Shown here: positions 36,174 through 44,850 of the stretch, in pieces
Layout: each line of letters begins with the position of its first letter
Position numbering within the stretch: position 1 is the stretch's first letter
The notes under the pieces: generated by a model
Databases searched by the model: none
Told to the model about the DNA's origin: nothing
What the model saw: the letters and a program-made list of their open reading frames with translations, nothing else
Made by a program: the position numbers and the translations under genes
Assembly (NCBI RefSeq): GCF_002277895.1
Contig: NZ_CP022998.1
Span: 1,469,501 to 1,533,500, forward strand
Reading direction: 5' to 3'
From: Rhizobium sp. 11515TR
Lineage (GTDB): Bacteria; Pseudomonadota; Alphaproteobacteria; Rhizobiales; Rhizobiaceae
DNA length: 64,000 nt

Positions 36174-36197
36174 GATATACTTTGCCCAATGTATATC
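36174..36197. promoter_or_regulatory. Inverted repeat operator candidate of the toxin-antitoxin pair
   Basis: GATATAC (36174-36180) and GTATATC (36191-36197) form a perfect 7-bp inverted repeat with a 10-nt spacer, 14 nt upstream of the antitoxin ATG. AbrB/MazE-type antitoxins usually bind such dyads to repress their own operon. Binding here is inferred. Confidence 0.6.
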
Positions 36198-36210
36198 ATT
36201 GGAGTGTTTT

Positions 36211-36441
36211 ATGCAGGTCGCAAAATGGGGGAATAGTCTAGCCATCCGCATTCCTTCAGCTGTTGTCGATGCACTCGATTTGAAGGAAGGCGACGATATC
36301 GTTGTGCGTATCGGCGCGGGAAACGCCTTCGAGATTGAACGTGACGACAGGCGGCAGAAAGCCTTGGAAAAAGTCAGATCGTTCAAGCTCAAACTCCCTA
36401 AGGATTGGAAGTTTGACCGCGAAGACGCCAATTCTCGTTGA
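36211..36441 (+). CDS. AbrB/MazE-type antitoxin
   Basis: A 76-residue protein with the SpoVT/AbrB DNA-binding fold (about 1-45): MQVAKWGNSLAIRIPSAVVD, then LKEGDDIVVRIG. The C-terminal part (50-76) is charged and would wrap the toxin. The ATG follows GGAG; a longer frame from 36139 overlaps the upstream gene. It ends inside the toxin start (TGATG), the tight coupling typical of toxin-antitoxin operons. A dyad just upstream suggests autoregulation. Confidence 0.85.
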   Translation: MQVAKWGNSLAIRIPSAVVDALDLKEGDDIVVRIGAGNAFEIERDDRRQKALEKVRSFKLKLPKDWKFDREDANSR

Positions 36442-36842
36442 TGCGCCCCGTTTTGGATTTTCTCGACACGAATGTTCTCCTCTATGCTCTTTCGGAGGAC
36501 GAGCGGGCCGAAAAGGCACAAGCGCTATTGGCCCAGCCCTGCGTTATCAGCGCTCAGGCGCTGAATGAGTTTGCCAATGTGGGGCGTAAGAAACTCAATA
36601 TGTCGTGGGCTGATATTCGCGAAGCGGTTGATGCTATCGTCGCTTTGTCGGCGACCATTGTTCCGGTAAGCGAGAAGATCACGTTGGCAGGGCTGGATCT
36701 TGCCCAGCGCTATCAGCTTTCTTTCTACGATGCGACTATGATGGCCGCAGCGATCGGGGCTGGCTGCGAGCGGTTTTATTCGGAAGATCTGCACGCCGGC
36801 CTGATAGTCGAGAAGCAGTTGACCATCGTCAATCCATTCTGA
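36441..36842 (+). CDS. PIN-domain ribonuclease toxin (VapC-like)
   Basis: A 133-residue PIN-domain protein. The acidic metal-binding residues are in place: D9 in LDTNVLLYA, E43 in ALNEFANV, D97 in SFYDATMM and D116 in YSEDLHAG. In VapC toxins such a centre cuts RNA and stops growth until the antitoxin neutralises it. It starts on the last base of the antitoxin stop. The pair sits as a small cassette between the S49 peptidase unit and glyQ; activity is untested. Confidence 0.87.
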   Translation: MRPVLDFLDTNVLLYALSEDERAEKAQALLAQPCVISAQALNEFANVGRKKLNMSWADIREAVDAIVALSATIVPVSEKITLAGLDLAQRYQLSFYDATMMAAAIGAGCERFYSEDLHAGLIVEKQLTIVNPF

Positions 36843-36959
36843 CCCCTTGGATCAAGTGCGGGTAGTGTCCTTGCACTCCGCAGAGTAAAAACTTGACCCG
36901 TTCGCCACGTCGTGGCACCTGTCCGCCAAACCATTCGCTAGCGGAAGAAATCAGTTCCC

Positions 36960-37919
36960 ATGACTGCCAACGTGCCCGACCATATGAACCCGAAGCGCTC
37001 CTTTCAGGCGCTGATCCTGACGCTGCACAATTACTGGGCCGACAAGGGATGCGCGGTTCTGCAGCCCTACGACATGGAAGTCGGCGCCGGCACGTTCCAC
37101 CCGGCGACCACGCTGCGTTCGCTGGGTCCGAAGCCGTGGCGGGCTGCCTATGTCCAGCCGTCCCGTCGTCCGTCCGATGGCCGCTACGGTGAGAATCCGA
37201 ACCGCCTGCAGCATTATTATCAGTACCAAGTCATCCTGAAGCCCAATCCGCCGAACCTGCAGGAGCTCTATCTCGGCTCGTTAAAGGCGATCGGGCTCGA
37301 TCCGCTTCTGCATGATATCCGCTTCGTCGAAGACGACTGGGAAAGCCCGACGCTCGGCGCATGGGGCCTCGGCTGGGAATGCTGGTGCGATGGCATGGAA
37401 GTCTCGCAGTTCACCTATTTCCAGCAGGTCTGCGGCATCGAATGCGCGCCCGTCGCCGGCGAGCTGACCTACGGCCTGGAGCGTCTCGCGACCTATGTCC
37501 AGGGCGTCGACAGCGTCTATGACCTGAATTTCAACGGCCTCGAGGGCGAAGACAAGATCACGTACGGTGACGTCTTCCTGCAGGCCGAGCAGGAATATTC
37601 GCGGCATAATTTCGAATATGCCAATACCGAGATGCTGCACCGCCATTTCATCGATGCGGAGAAGGAATGCCAGGCATTGCTGGCAGCCGGCGCGCCCGGC
37701 GATAGCGAAAACCATCGCCTGCACAAATGCGTCTTTCCGGCTTACGACCAGTGCATCAAGGCAAGCCACGTCTTCAACCTGCTTGACGCCCGCGGCGTCA
37801 TCTCGGTGACGGAACGCCAGAGCTACATTCTGCGCGTGCGTACGCTGGCCAAGGCTTGCGGTGAGGCCTTCCTGCTGACGGATGCAGGCGGCGTCAACTG
37901 GAACCAGCAGGCCGCCTGA
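36960..37919 (+). CDS. glyQ: Glycyl-tRNA synthetase alpha subunit
   Basis: The alpha subunit of the tetrameric bacterial GlyRS carries the glycine activation site and joins glycine to tRNA-Gly with GlyS. The 319 residues are close to the usual length, with [33 protein letters not shown] and [20 protein letters not shown] as the class II core blocks. The ATG at 36960 is used; an in-frame ATG at residue 9 is also possible. In this window glyS is not adjacent but 4.7 kb downstream, beyond lemA, an aroA-like gene, DUF2207 and DUF559. Confidence 0.96.
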   Translation: MTANVPDHMNPKRSFQALILTLHNYWADKGCAVLQPYDMEVGAGTFHPATTLRSLGPKPWRAAYVQPSRRPSDGRYGENPNRLQHYYQYQVILKPNPPNLQELYLGSLKAIGLDPLLHDIRFVEDDWESPTLGAWGLGWECWCDGMEVSQFTYFQQVCGIECAPVAGELTYGLERLATYVQGVDSVYDLNFNGLEGEDKITYGDVFLQAEQEYSRHNFEYANTEMLHRHFIDAEKECQALLAAGAPGDSENHRLHKCVFPAYDQCIKASHVFNLLDARGVISVTERQSYILRVRTLAKACGEAFLLTDAGGVNWNQQAA

Positions 37920-38035
37920 GGCAAACTTCCCCGGGATTGGGCATCGCCACAGCCTATCTTGGCTCTGCGCCGCCGTTAAAGCCGGGTGACATTGGCGAGA
38001 AATCTGCCTAGTGTCCCTTGGGTTGCAGTCGCCAC

Positions 38036-38046
38036 GGGGGGGGGGG
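38036..38046 (+). repeat. Run of 11 G before lemA
   Basis: An uninterrupted G11 tract lies 7 nt before the lemA ATG (38054), where the ribosome site should be. It may act as the Shine-Dalgarno sequence, and its length can vary by slipped-strand replication. Sequencing error in homopolymers must also be considered. Confidence 0.7.
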
Positions 38047-38053
38047 ATTTCAG

Positions 38054-38605
38054 ATGCTTGTTCTTCTAGCGATCATAGTGCTGGCCGCGCTCTATGTCGT
38101 CTTCATTTACAACGGGCTCGTTCGTGCACGACAAGTCGCGGAAGAGGCATGGTCGGGTATCGATGTGCAGTTGAAGCGCCGCGCCGATCTCATTCCCAAT
38201 CTGGTCGAGACGGTCAAAGGCTATGCCGGGCATGAAAACAAGACGCTGGTCGAAGTCACCCAGGCCCGTGCCGCAGCGCAGGCCGTGCCCGCTGGCGATG
38301 TCGCCGGCCGTGCGGCAGCCGAAGGCGTTCTCAGTCAGGCGCTTGGCCGCCTGATGGTTGTGTCCGAAGCTTATCCCGACCTGAAGGCCAATACAGGCTT
38401 CGTCGAACTGCAGCAGTCGCTGGAGACGACGGAAAACGAGATTCAGATGTCGCGCCGTTATTACAACGGTGCCGCGCGCGATCTGAACGTCAAGGTCGAG
38501 ACCTTCCCGAACAACCTCATTGCCGGCCCCTTCGGCTTTACCAAGAAGGCCTATTTCGAGATATCAAACGAGGCGGACCGGGCCGTTCCAACGGTAAAGT
38601 TCTGA
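38054..38605 (+). CDS. lemA: LemA family protein
   Basis: A 183-residue LemA protein with one N-terminal membrane helix (about 1-20, MLVLLAIIVLAALYVVFIYN) and a long helical domain: RRADLIPNLVETVKGYAGHE, then SEAYPDLKANTGFVELQQSL and NEIQMSRRYYNGAARDLN. The helix faces the cytoplasm or periplasm by family debate. LemA is often found with DUF2207 proteins, and a DUF2207 gene follows here after aroA. A G11 run replaces a normal ribosome site. Confidence 0.9.
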   Translation: MLVLLAIIVLAALYVVFIYNGLVRARQVAEEAWSGIDVQLKRRADLIPNLVETVKGYAGHENKTLVEVTQARAAAQAVPAGDVAGRAAAEGVLSQALGRLMVVSEAYPDLKANTGFVELQQSLETTENEIQMSRRYYNGAARDLNVKVETFPNNLIAGPFGFTKKAYFEISNEADRAVPTVKF

Positions 38606-38689
38606 GATTTCCGCTATCGGTTTTTCATGTGAGGCGGTAAAGGATGCCGACCGCTGGCCATCGGCCGCTTTCCTGACTGACCAAAGAGA

Positions 38690-39949
38690 ATGATGATGGG
38701 TAGAGCCAAACTCACGATTATCCCGCCGGGCAAGCCATTGACCGGACGCGCCATGCCGCCGGGATCGAAGTCGATCACCAACCGCGCGCTGCTGCTCGCG
38801 GGCCTTGCCAAGGGCACGAGCCGGCTGACCGGCGCGCTGAAGAGCGACGATACCCGCTATATGGCCGAGGCGCTGCGCGCCATGGGCGTAGTCATCGACG
38901 AGCCCGACGACACGACTTTCATCGTGACTGGCAGCGGTAAGCTGAAGGCGCCGGCTGCACCGCTTTTCCTCGGCAATGCCGGCACGGCGACACGCTTCCT
39001 GACGGCAGCTGCAGCGCTGGTCGACGGCAAGGTCATCGTCGATGGTGATGCTCATATGCGCAAGCGGCCGATTGGCCCGCTCGTCGACGCATTGCGCTCG
39101 CTCGGCGTCGATGCCTCGGCTGAGACCGGCTGCCCGCCCGTCATCATCAACGGCACAGGCCGCTTCGAGGCGAGCCGCGTGCAGATCGATGGCGGCCTGT
39201 CCAGCCAGTATGTCTCGGCGTTGCTGATGATGGCGGCCGGCGGCGATCGTGCTGTCGATGTCGAACTGCTCGGCGAACATATCGGCGCTCTCGGCTATAT
39301 CGATCTGACGGTCGCGGCCATGCGCGCTTTCGGCGCCAAGGTCGAGCGTGTGAGCCCCGTCGCCTGGCGCGTCGAGCCCACCGGCTATCATGCTGCCGAT
39401 TTCCTGATCGAGCCGGATGCCTCCGCCGCGACCTATCTCTGGGCGGCCGAAGTGCTTGGTGGCGGCAAGATCGATCTCGGCACGCCGGCAGAGCAATTCT
39501 CGCAGCCGGATGCGAAGGCCTATGACCTGATCTCGAAGTTTCCGCATCTGCCCGCCGTCATTGACGGCTCGCAGATGCAGGATGCTATCCCGACGCTTGC
39601 GGTCCTCGCCGCATTCAATGAAACGCCGGTGCGCTTCGTCGGCATCGAGAACCTGCGCGTCAAGGAATGCGATCGCATCCGCGCCTTGTCGAGCGGCCTG
39701 TCCCGCATCGTGCCGAATCTCGGGACCGAAGAGGGCGATGATCTCATCGTCGCATCCGATCCGAATCTCGCCGGCAAAGTGCTGCCGGCGGAAATCGACA
39801 GCTTTGCCGATCACCGCATCGCCATGAGCTTCGCGCTCGCCGGCCTGAAGATCGGCGGTATCACCATTCTCGACCCCGATTGCGTCGCCAAGACCTTCCC
39901 GTCCTACTGGAACGTGCTGGCATCTCTTGGTGTCGCATACGAAGACTGA
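38690..39949 (+). CDS. aroA: EPSP synthase-like enzyme (3-phosphoshikimate 1-carboxyvinyltransferase)
   Basis: EPSP synthase joins PEP to shikimate 3-phosphate in the chorismate pathway. The 419 residues have PPGSKSITNRALLLAGLAKG (K and S of GSKS, and R of NRA, bind substrates), LFLGNAGTATRFLTAAAAL and RVKECDRIRALSSGL. The NAGTA loop matches class I, but the next residues are TRFL where class I enzymes have MRPL, so the usual proline is phenylalanine. Rhizobia normally carry aroA beside cmk and rpsA, so this could be a second copy; the rest of the genome is not visible. Three consecutive ATGs start at 38690. Confidence 0.88.
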   Translation: MMMGRAKLTIIPPGKPLTGRAMPPGSKSITNRALLLAGLAKGTSRLTGALKSDDTRYMAEALRAMGVVIDEPDDTTFIVTGSGKLKAPAAPLFLGNAGTATRFLTAAAALVDGKVIVDGDAHMRKRPIGPLVDALRSLGVDASAETGCPPVIINGTGRFEASRVQIDGGLSSQYVSALLMMAAGGDRAVDVELLGEHIGALGYIDLTVAAMRAFGAKVERVSPVAWRVEPTGYHAADFLIEPDASAATYLWAAEVLGGGKIDLGTPAEQFSQPDAKAYDLISKFPHLPAVIDGSQMQDAIPTLAVLAAFNETPVRFVGIENLRVKECDRIRALSSGLSRIVPNLGTEEGDDLIVASDPNLAGKVLPAEIDSFADHRIAMSFALAGLKIGGITILDPDCVAKTFPSYWNVLASLGVAYED

Positions 39950-40041
39950 CGCTCCGCCATCTCAAGGGAGGCTGAGCGCAGGCATGTTCCTGACGTGAAG
40001 CGGCGCCGGCAACGGCGTCGCAGCCATCCTTTGGGGGAGTG

Positions 40042-41976
40042 ATGACACGGCTTTGCGGGTTCTTCCTGGCTCTGTGCCTGCTGCTTTGTGCAACGGCGGT
40101 GACGGCAGCCGAGCTCATCATCAACTTCGATCAGGCAATCGCACTACATCGTGACGGCTCCATGCGCGTCGTCGAGATGATCTCCGTCAATGCCGAGGGT
40201 CAAAACATCCGCCGCGGAATCTTCCGGGATTTCCCGCTGACGATGACCGATGCCGGTGGCCGTCAGATCGAGGTGGATTTTAAGGTCGTCTCCGTCGAGC
40301 GTGACGGCCAGCCGGAGGATTGGCGCAGCGAGCGCATCAGCGGCGGCGAGCGTATCTATATCGGCAAGGCCGATCGTATGCTGAACCCAGGCCCGCACAC
40401 ATTCCGCATCACCTACGACACCAATCGTCAGATGCGCTATTTCGACGATCATGACGAACTCTATTGGAATGTCACTGGCAATGGCTGGCTGTTCCCGATC
40501 GTCAATGCCAAGGCAATCGTCACCTTGCCCGATGGCGTGCAGCCGCAGCAGCTTGCCTTCTTTACGGGGCCACTCGGCGCTACGGGCAAGAACGCAAGCG
40601 CGAGCCAACAGGGCAATATTGTTACCTTCGTGACAACCAGGCCGCTCGCCACGGCCGAAGGCCTGACGATCGCCATCAAGCTGGCCAAAGGAGCGATCGC
40701 GCCGCCGAGTGACAGCCAGCGATGGGGCTGGTTCCTTCGGGATCATCTCGATACGATCATCGCTATCGGCGGGTTGATCCTGCTGTTTGCCTATTACATG
40801 CGCAGCTGGATTGCGGTCGGCCGCGATCCGCCTGCAGGTGTTATGGTCCCGCGGTGGGATCCGCCTGACGGTATTTCGCCGGCGCTCGTGAATTATATCG
40901 ATAATAGGGGCTTCGCCAGTTCCGGCTGGACGGCATTTTCCGCAACCGCGATCGACCTTGCCGTGCGCGGCTATGTCATTCTGGACGATTTGAAGGAAAA
41001 GGTCGTTATCCGCCCGACAGGCAAGTCCGGCAACGATCTCAGCGGCGGCGACAAGGTGCTCATTCAGGCCGTCGGACCATTCGCGCCGCTCGTCATCGAC
41101 AAGGAGAATGGCGAAGCAGTACAGCGTCTGGGTGGGAAGTTTCGCAGCGCGATCGAGCGCGATCATCGCGGCGAATATTACAAAGCGAATTCGCTCTATG
41201 TCGTGATTGGTATTGCTCTCTCGGTTTTGATCCTGGCATCGATCATCATCTTCGGGCGCTTGCATGAAAATGCAGTGCCGCTGATCGTGATGCCCGGTGT
41301 CCTGTCGATTTTTGTTACGATCTTTACCAACATCATCGGCCGCAGATTCCGGCGCCCTGGCGCCGGGCTGGGCCAGCGAATTCTTTCCGTTCTGATCTGC
41401 GCCTTCTTCGGCTTCGTCTTGGTATCCGTCGTCGTCAACGGCTTTGCCGCTGCGGTCGTGCCGTTGTGGGAAGCGGGTCTGCTGCCGCTGGTCGCTGGCA
41501 TCGTCGGCATTTTCGCGCTCAACGTCGTCTTCTATTTCCTGATGGGGGCGCCGACGCCACTCGGACGCAAGATGATGGATGGCATCGCCGGTCTCAGGCA
41601 ATATCTGACGCTTGCCGAACGCGACCGGATGAACATGCAGGGCGCACCGCAGATGTCGCCACAGCATTTCGAAAAGCTGCTGCCCTATGCGGTCGCGCTC
41701 GGCGTTGAAAAGCCATGGTCGAGCGCCTTCGAGACCTGGCTCGCCACGACTGCGGGTGCTGCCGCGGCAGCCTATGCGCCGGTTTGGTATTCCGGCGATT
41801 TTCGGCCCGGCAATATCGGCGGCACGATCGGCGACTTCTCCTCGTCCATGGCATCGACCATCGCCTCGACGATCCCGGCACCAGCGTCGAACTCTTCCTC
41901 CGCCTTCGGCGGCGGTGGGGGAGGAGGTGGCTCCTCTGGCGGCGGCGGAGGCGGTGGCGGCGGCGGTGGGTGGTAA
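40042..41976 (+). CDS. DUF2207 domain-containing membrane protein
   Basis: A 644-residue exported membrane protein. It has a signal peptide (about 1-24, [19 protein letters not shown]), an extracytoplasmic DUF2207 domain (about 25-235), a membrane helix (about 240-262), a middle cytoplasmic part, and further hydrophobic segments at about 395-465 and 470-510. It ends in a poly-glycine tail of about 20 residues closing with GGW, usual in this family. Paired often with LemA, whose gene is 1.4 kb upstream. Function unknown. A palindromic repeat starts 6 nt after the stop. Confidence 0.85.
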   Translation: MTRLCGFFLALCLLLCATAVTAAELIINFDQAIALHRDGSMRVVEMISVNAEGQNIRRGIFRDFPLTMTDAGGRQIEVDFKVVSVERDGQPEDWRSERISGGERIYIGKADRMLNPGPHTFRITYDTNRQMRYFDDHDELYWNVTGNGWLFPIVNAKAIVTLPDGVQPQQLAFFTGPLGATGKNASASQQGNIVTFVTTRPLATAEGLTIAIKLAKGAIAPPSDSQRWGWFLRDHLDTIIAIGGLILLFAYYMRSWIAVGRDPPAGVMVPRWDPPDGISPALVNYIDNRGFASSGWTAFSATAIDLAVRGYVILDDLKEKVVIRPTGKSGNDLSGGDKVLIQAVGPFAPLVIDKENGEAVQRLGGKFRSAIERDHRGEYYKANSLYVVIGIALSVLILASIIIFGRLHENAVPLIVMPGVLSIFVTIFTNIIGRRFRRPGAGLGQRILSVLICAFFGFVLVSVVVNGFAAAVVPLWEAGLLPLVAGIVGIFALNVVFYFLMGAPTPLGRKMMDGIAGLRQYLTLAERDRMNMQGAPQMSPQHFEKLLPYAVALGVEKPWSSAFETWLATTAGAAAAAYAPVWYSGDFRPGNIGGTIGDFSSSMASTIASTIPAPASNSSSAFGGGGGGGGSSGGGGGGGGGGGW

Positions 41977-41981
41977 TTAAC

Positions 41982-42110
41982 CACCTCCCCCTTGAGGGGG
42001 GAGGTCGCCGCGACGCGGCGGGTGGGGGTGATGATTGTTTGGCCGCAGAGGTTGCCGCGATCACCCCACCCCGGCACTTTGTGCCGACCCTCCCCCTCAA
42101 GGGGAGGGTG
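41982..42110. repeat. Palindromic repeat, two 49-nt units in inverted orientation (copy A)
   Basis: Two units of exactly 49 nt (41982-42030 and 42062-42110) face each other around a 31-nt spacer. Each unit begins CACC and ends GGTG and contains a hairpin-forming CCTCCCC...GGGGAGG core. It lies between DUF2207 and DUF559. The class resembles the intergenic mosaic elements of rhizobia (RIME-like); I cannot name the exact family without a search. Confidence 0.85.
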
Positions 42111-42150
42111 TGAACGGTGACTTTGTAATCGCAACGGATGTGGATCGTTG

Positions 42151-42606
42151 ATGCCTAAAAAGCCCTCCAAACTCGATCGCTTCAAAATCGCCAACAGCCG
42201 TCGCCTGCGCGCCGGTTCGACCGATGCGGAAGCCAAGCTTTGGAAGCATCTGTGGCGCATCCCGATCGAAGGCACCCATTTTCGCCGCCAGGTTCCGATC
42301 GGGCGCTATTTCGCCGATTTCGCCTGCCATCAGATCGGTCTGATTATCGAGCTTGACGGCAGCCAGCATGCGGAAGATGCGGCAAGGCGTTATGATGCCG
42401 AGCGGACGGCCTTTCTTGAGAGCCAAGGCTATCACGTCGTCCGTTTCTGGAATGCAGAGGTCATGGATGAGATGGAGGCTGTTCTGGATACGATATTTGC
42501 CATTGTGCAGCAGCGGCAAATTTTGCTAGCAGAGGCCGACCGTTTTCACCCCACTCCGGCACGCCGTGCCGACCCTCTCTCTCAAGGGGAGGGTGAGGAA
42601 CCTTGA
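42151..42606 (+). CDS. DUF559 endonuclease-like protein with repeat-derived C-terminus
   Basis: A 151-residue protein of the DUF559/Vsr-like PD-(D/E)XK group. The core is [20 protein letters not shown], then [20 protein letters not shown] and [16 protein letters not shown], with D in YFADF and E/D in IELDGSQH as the likely catalytic residues. ATG at 42151 is used; the upstream TTG is an alternative. The last 19 residues (about 133-151, [19 protein letters not shown]) are encoded by a palindromic unit that also occurs in glyS. It starts about 40 nt after copy A and ends just before glyS. Function unknown. Confidence 0.85.
   Translation: MPKKPSKLDRFKIANSRRLRAGSTDAEAKLWKHLWRIPIEGTHFRRQVPIGRYFADFACHQIGLIIELDGSQHAEDAARRYDAERTAFLESQGYHVVRFWNAEVMDEMEAVLDTIFAIVQQRQILLAEADRFHPTPARRADPLSQGEGEEP
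42547..42595. repeat. Single 49-nt palindromic unit (copy C)
   Basis: One unit, CACCCCACTCCGGCACGCCG...GGGAGGGTG, in the same orientation as the right-hand unit of copy A. It lies within the 3' end of the DUF559 gene and finishes 13 nt before the glyS ATG. With the right unit of copy A it forms direct repeats flanking the DUF559 gene. Confidence 0.85.
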
Positions 42607-42607
42607 C
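42588..42607 (+). promoter_or_regulatory. Ribosome binding site of glyS derived from repeat copy C
   Basis: The purine-rich stretch AGGGTGAGGAA precedes the glyS ATG by about 8 nt (GAGGAA), and its first part belongs to the 49-nt repeat unit. The repeat therefore appears to supply part of the translation signal of an essential gene. Confidence 0.5.
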
Positions 42608-44836
42608 ATGCCCGATCTCCTTCTCGAACTCCGCTCCGAGGAAATTCCCGCCCGTATGCAGCGCAAGGCTGCCGGCGACCTGAAGAAGCTGGTGACCGAT
42701 GCCCTGGTCGAAGCGGGTCTTTCCTATGAAGGTGCCAGGGAATATTGGACGCCGCGGCGCCTGACGCTCGATATTCGCGGTCTGACGGCGCGCTCGGCCG
42801 ATGTGCGCGAGGAGCGCAAGGGGCCGCGCACCGATGCCAACGAGAAGGCGATCGAAGGTTTTCTGCGCGGTGCTGGCCTGTCCTCCATTTCCGAGGCGCA
42901 GGTGCAGAGCGACCCGAAGAAGGGCGATTTTTACGTTGCGATCATTTCCAAGCCCGGCCGTGCTGCCGAGGAAATCGTTGCCGCGGTCATGCCCGACATC
43001 ATAAGAAACTTCCCCTGGCCGAAGTCGATGCGCTGGGGCAAGGCCTCGGTAAAGCCCGGCTCGCTGCGCTGGGTGCGCCCGCTGCAGTCGATCGTCTGCA
43101 CCTTCGGCACCGAGCATGAAGAAACCACGGTCATTCCTTTTGAGATCGACGGCATCGTCGCCTCGAACGTGACCTATGGCCATCGCTTCCATGCCCCCGG
43201 CCCGATTACGGTCAAGCGTTTCGAGGATTATGCTTCGAGCCTGGAAAAGGCTTACGTCGTTCTGGATGCGGAGCGCCGCAAGGACATCATCCTGCATGAT
43301 GCCCGCGATGTCGCCTTTGCCAATGGTCTCGAACTGGTCGAGGATGAAGGCCTGCTGGAGGAAGTTTCCGGCCTTGTCGAATGGCCGCAGGTGCTGATGG
43401 GCTCCTTCGAGGAGGATTATCTCTCGATCCCGTCCGAGATCATCCGCCTGACCATCAAGACCAACCAGAAGTGTTTCGTCACACGGCCGCAAGGCTCTCA
43501 CCTCCCCCTTGAGGGGGGAGGTCGCAGCGAAGCTGCGGGTGGGGGTGATCTCGCGTCCCAACAAAATCACCCCACCCCGGCACTGCGTGCCGACCCTCCC
43601 CATCAAGGGGAGGGTGCGCTGTCCAACCGCTTCATTCTCGTCGCCAATATCCAGGCGACGGATGGCGGTAAGGAAATCATCCACGGCAACGGCAAGGTCG
43701 TGCGCGCTCGTTTGTCCGACGCGCTGCACTTCTGGAAGCGTGACCAGGGCGATCTGCCCGATCTCGAAACGCTGGAAGCCTCCGCTGAAAAGTTCGGCCT
43801 CGATCTGAAGAAGCCGCTCGATCAGCGCATGGCCAAACTTGACGCGCTCAACGTCACCTTCCATGCCAAGCTCGGCAGTCAGGGCGAGCGTGTCGCCCGC
43901 ATCCGCGCGCTGGCCGCTGAACTCGCCAAGATCACCGGCGCCGATGCCGCTCTGGTCGACCGTGCCGTTGTGCTCGCCAAGGCCGACCTGCGCACCGAAG
44001 CCGTCGGCGAATTCCCCGAACTGCAGGGCGTCATGGGCCGCAAATATGCATCGCTGCAGGGCGAGAATGCCTCGGTCGCGACTGCGATCGAAGATCACTA
44101 CAAGCCGCAAGGTCCCTCCGACCGCGTTCCCGAAGACAAGGTTGCAATCACTGTTGCGCTTGCCGACAAGCTGGATACGCTCGTCGGCTTCTGGGCAATC
44201 GACGAAAAGCCGACGGGCTCGAAGGATCCTTATGCACTGCGCCGCGCAGCCCTCGGTGTCGTCCGTATCCTCCTGGAGCGCGGCGTGCGTCTGCCGCTGC
44301 TGGCGACCACCAAGGATGCCGATCTGCTCGCCTTCTTCCATGACCGCCTGAAGGTCTACCTGCGCGATCTCGGTGCCCGCCATGACTTGATCGACGCCGT
44401 GCTGACGCCCCAGGCCGACGATCTGCTGATGGTTGCCCGCCGCGTCGAGGCGCTGACTGCCTTCATCACCTCCGAAGACGGCAAGAACCTGCTCGCCGGC
44501 ACCAAACGCGCCACTCAGCTTCTGGCTGCCGAAGAGAAGAAGGGCACCGTCGTTGCCGATGGCGTTTCGGAAGCCTTGCTGAAACTAGATGCCGAAAAGG
44601 ATCTCTTTGCTGCCGTAAAGGCCGCCTCTGCCGAGGCCTCCGATGCGATCGCCAAGGAAGATTTCCGTTCGGCCATGGCAGCCCTTTCCAAGCTGCGCGT
44701 ACCCGTCGACCGCTTCTTCGAGGATGTGCTCGTCAACGATGAAGATGCCGCCATCCGCGCCAATCGCCTGGCGCTGCTGCGCCTGATCCGCCAGGCGACC
44801 GGCACGGTCGCCGACTTCTCGAAGATCGCGGGATAA
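42608..44836 (+). CDS. glyS: Glycyl-tRNA synthetase beta subunit with in-frame repeat insertion
   Basis: GlyS binds tRNA-Gly and completes GlyRS with GlyQ. The start [20 protein letters not shown] and the anticodon-binding C-terminus ([19 protein letters not shown]) are normal. The 742 residues exceed the usual roughly 690-705. Residues 298-337 are encoded by the repeat pair at 43499-43616; they split [10 protein letters not shown] from [12 protein letters not shown], which are contiguous in relatives. Reading frame is kept. Otherwise the protein looks intact, so the insert is probably tolerated in a surface loop. Confidence 0.95.
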   Translation: MPDLLLELRSEEIPARMQRKAAGDLKKLVTDALVEAGLSYEGAREYWTPRRLTLDIRGLTARSADVREERKGPRTDANEKAIEGFLRGAGLSSISEAQVQSDPKKGDFYVAIISKPGRAAEEIVAAVMPDIIRNFPWPKSMRWGKASVKPGSLRWVRPLQSIVCTFGTEHEETTVIPFEIDGIVASNVTYGHRFHAPGPITVKRFEDYASSLEKAYVVLDAERRKDIILHDARDVAFANGLELVEDEGLLEEVSGLVEWPQVLMGSFEEDYLSIPSEIIRLTIKTNQKCFVTRPQGSHLPLEGGGRSEAAGGGDLASQQNHPTPALRADPPHQGEGALSNRFILVANIQATDGGKEIIHGNGKVVRARLSDALHFWKRDQGDLPDLETLEASAEKFGLDLKKPLDQRMAKLDALNVTFHAKLGSQGERVARIRALAAELAKITGADAALVDRAVVLAKADLRTEAVGEFPELQGVMGRKYASLQGENASVATAIEDHYKPQGPSDRVPEDKVAITVALADKLDTLVGFWAIDEKPTGSKDPYALRRAALGVVRILLERGVRLPLLATTKDADLLAFFHDRLKVYLRDLGARHDLIDAVLTPQADDLLMVARRVEALTAFITSEDGKNLLAGTKRATQLLAAEEKKGTVVADGVSEALLKLDAEKDLFAAVKAASAEASDAIAKEDFRSAMAALSKLRVPVDRFFEDVLVNDEDAAIRANRLALLRLIRQATGTVADFSKIAG
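43499..43616. repeat. Palindromic repeat pair inserted in glyS (copy B)
   Basis: Two 49-nt units (43499-43547 and 43568-43616) in inverted orientation with a 20-nt spacer, 118 nt in all. With about 2 nt of duplicated or added flank the net gain is 120 nt (40 codons), so frame is preserved. It is translated as [15 protein letters not shown]...[12 protein letters not shown]. Confidence 0.9.
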
Positions 44837-44850
44837 GACACGGGGGCGCG

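Noticed and set aside
41915..41976. Poly-glycine codons at the end of the DUF2207 gene as a repeat expansion
   Set aside because: Glycine-rich tails are usual at the end of this family, so I treat it as ordinary coding sequence.
41982..43616. Repeats considered as a CRISPR array
   Set aside because: Units are palindromic, in both orientations, with spacers of unequal length or whole genes between them. No cas genes are present.
42461..44383. 640-codon minus-strand frame over glyS
   Set aside because: Antisense to glyS, crossing the repeat as well; no family resemblance.
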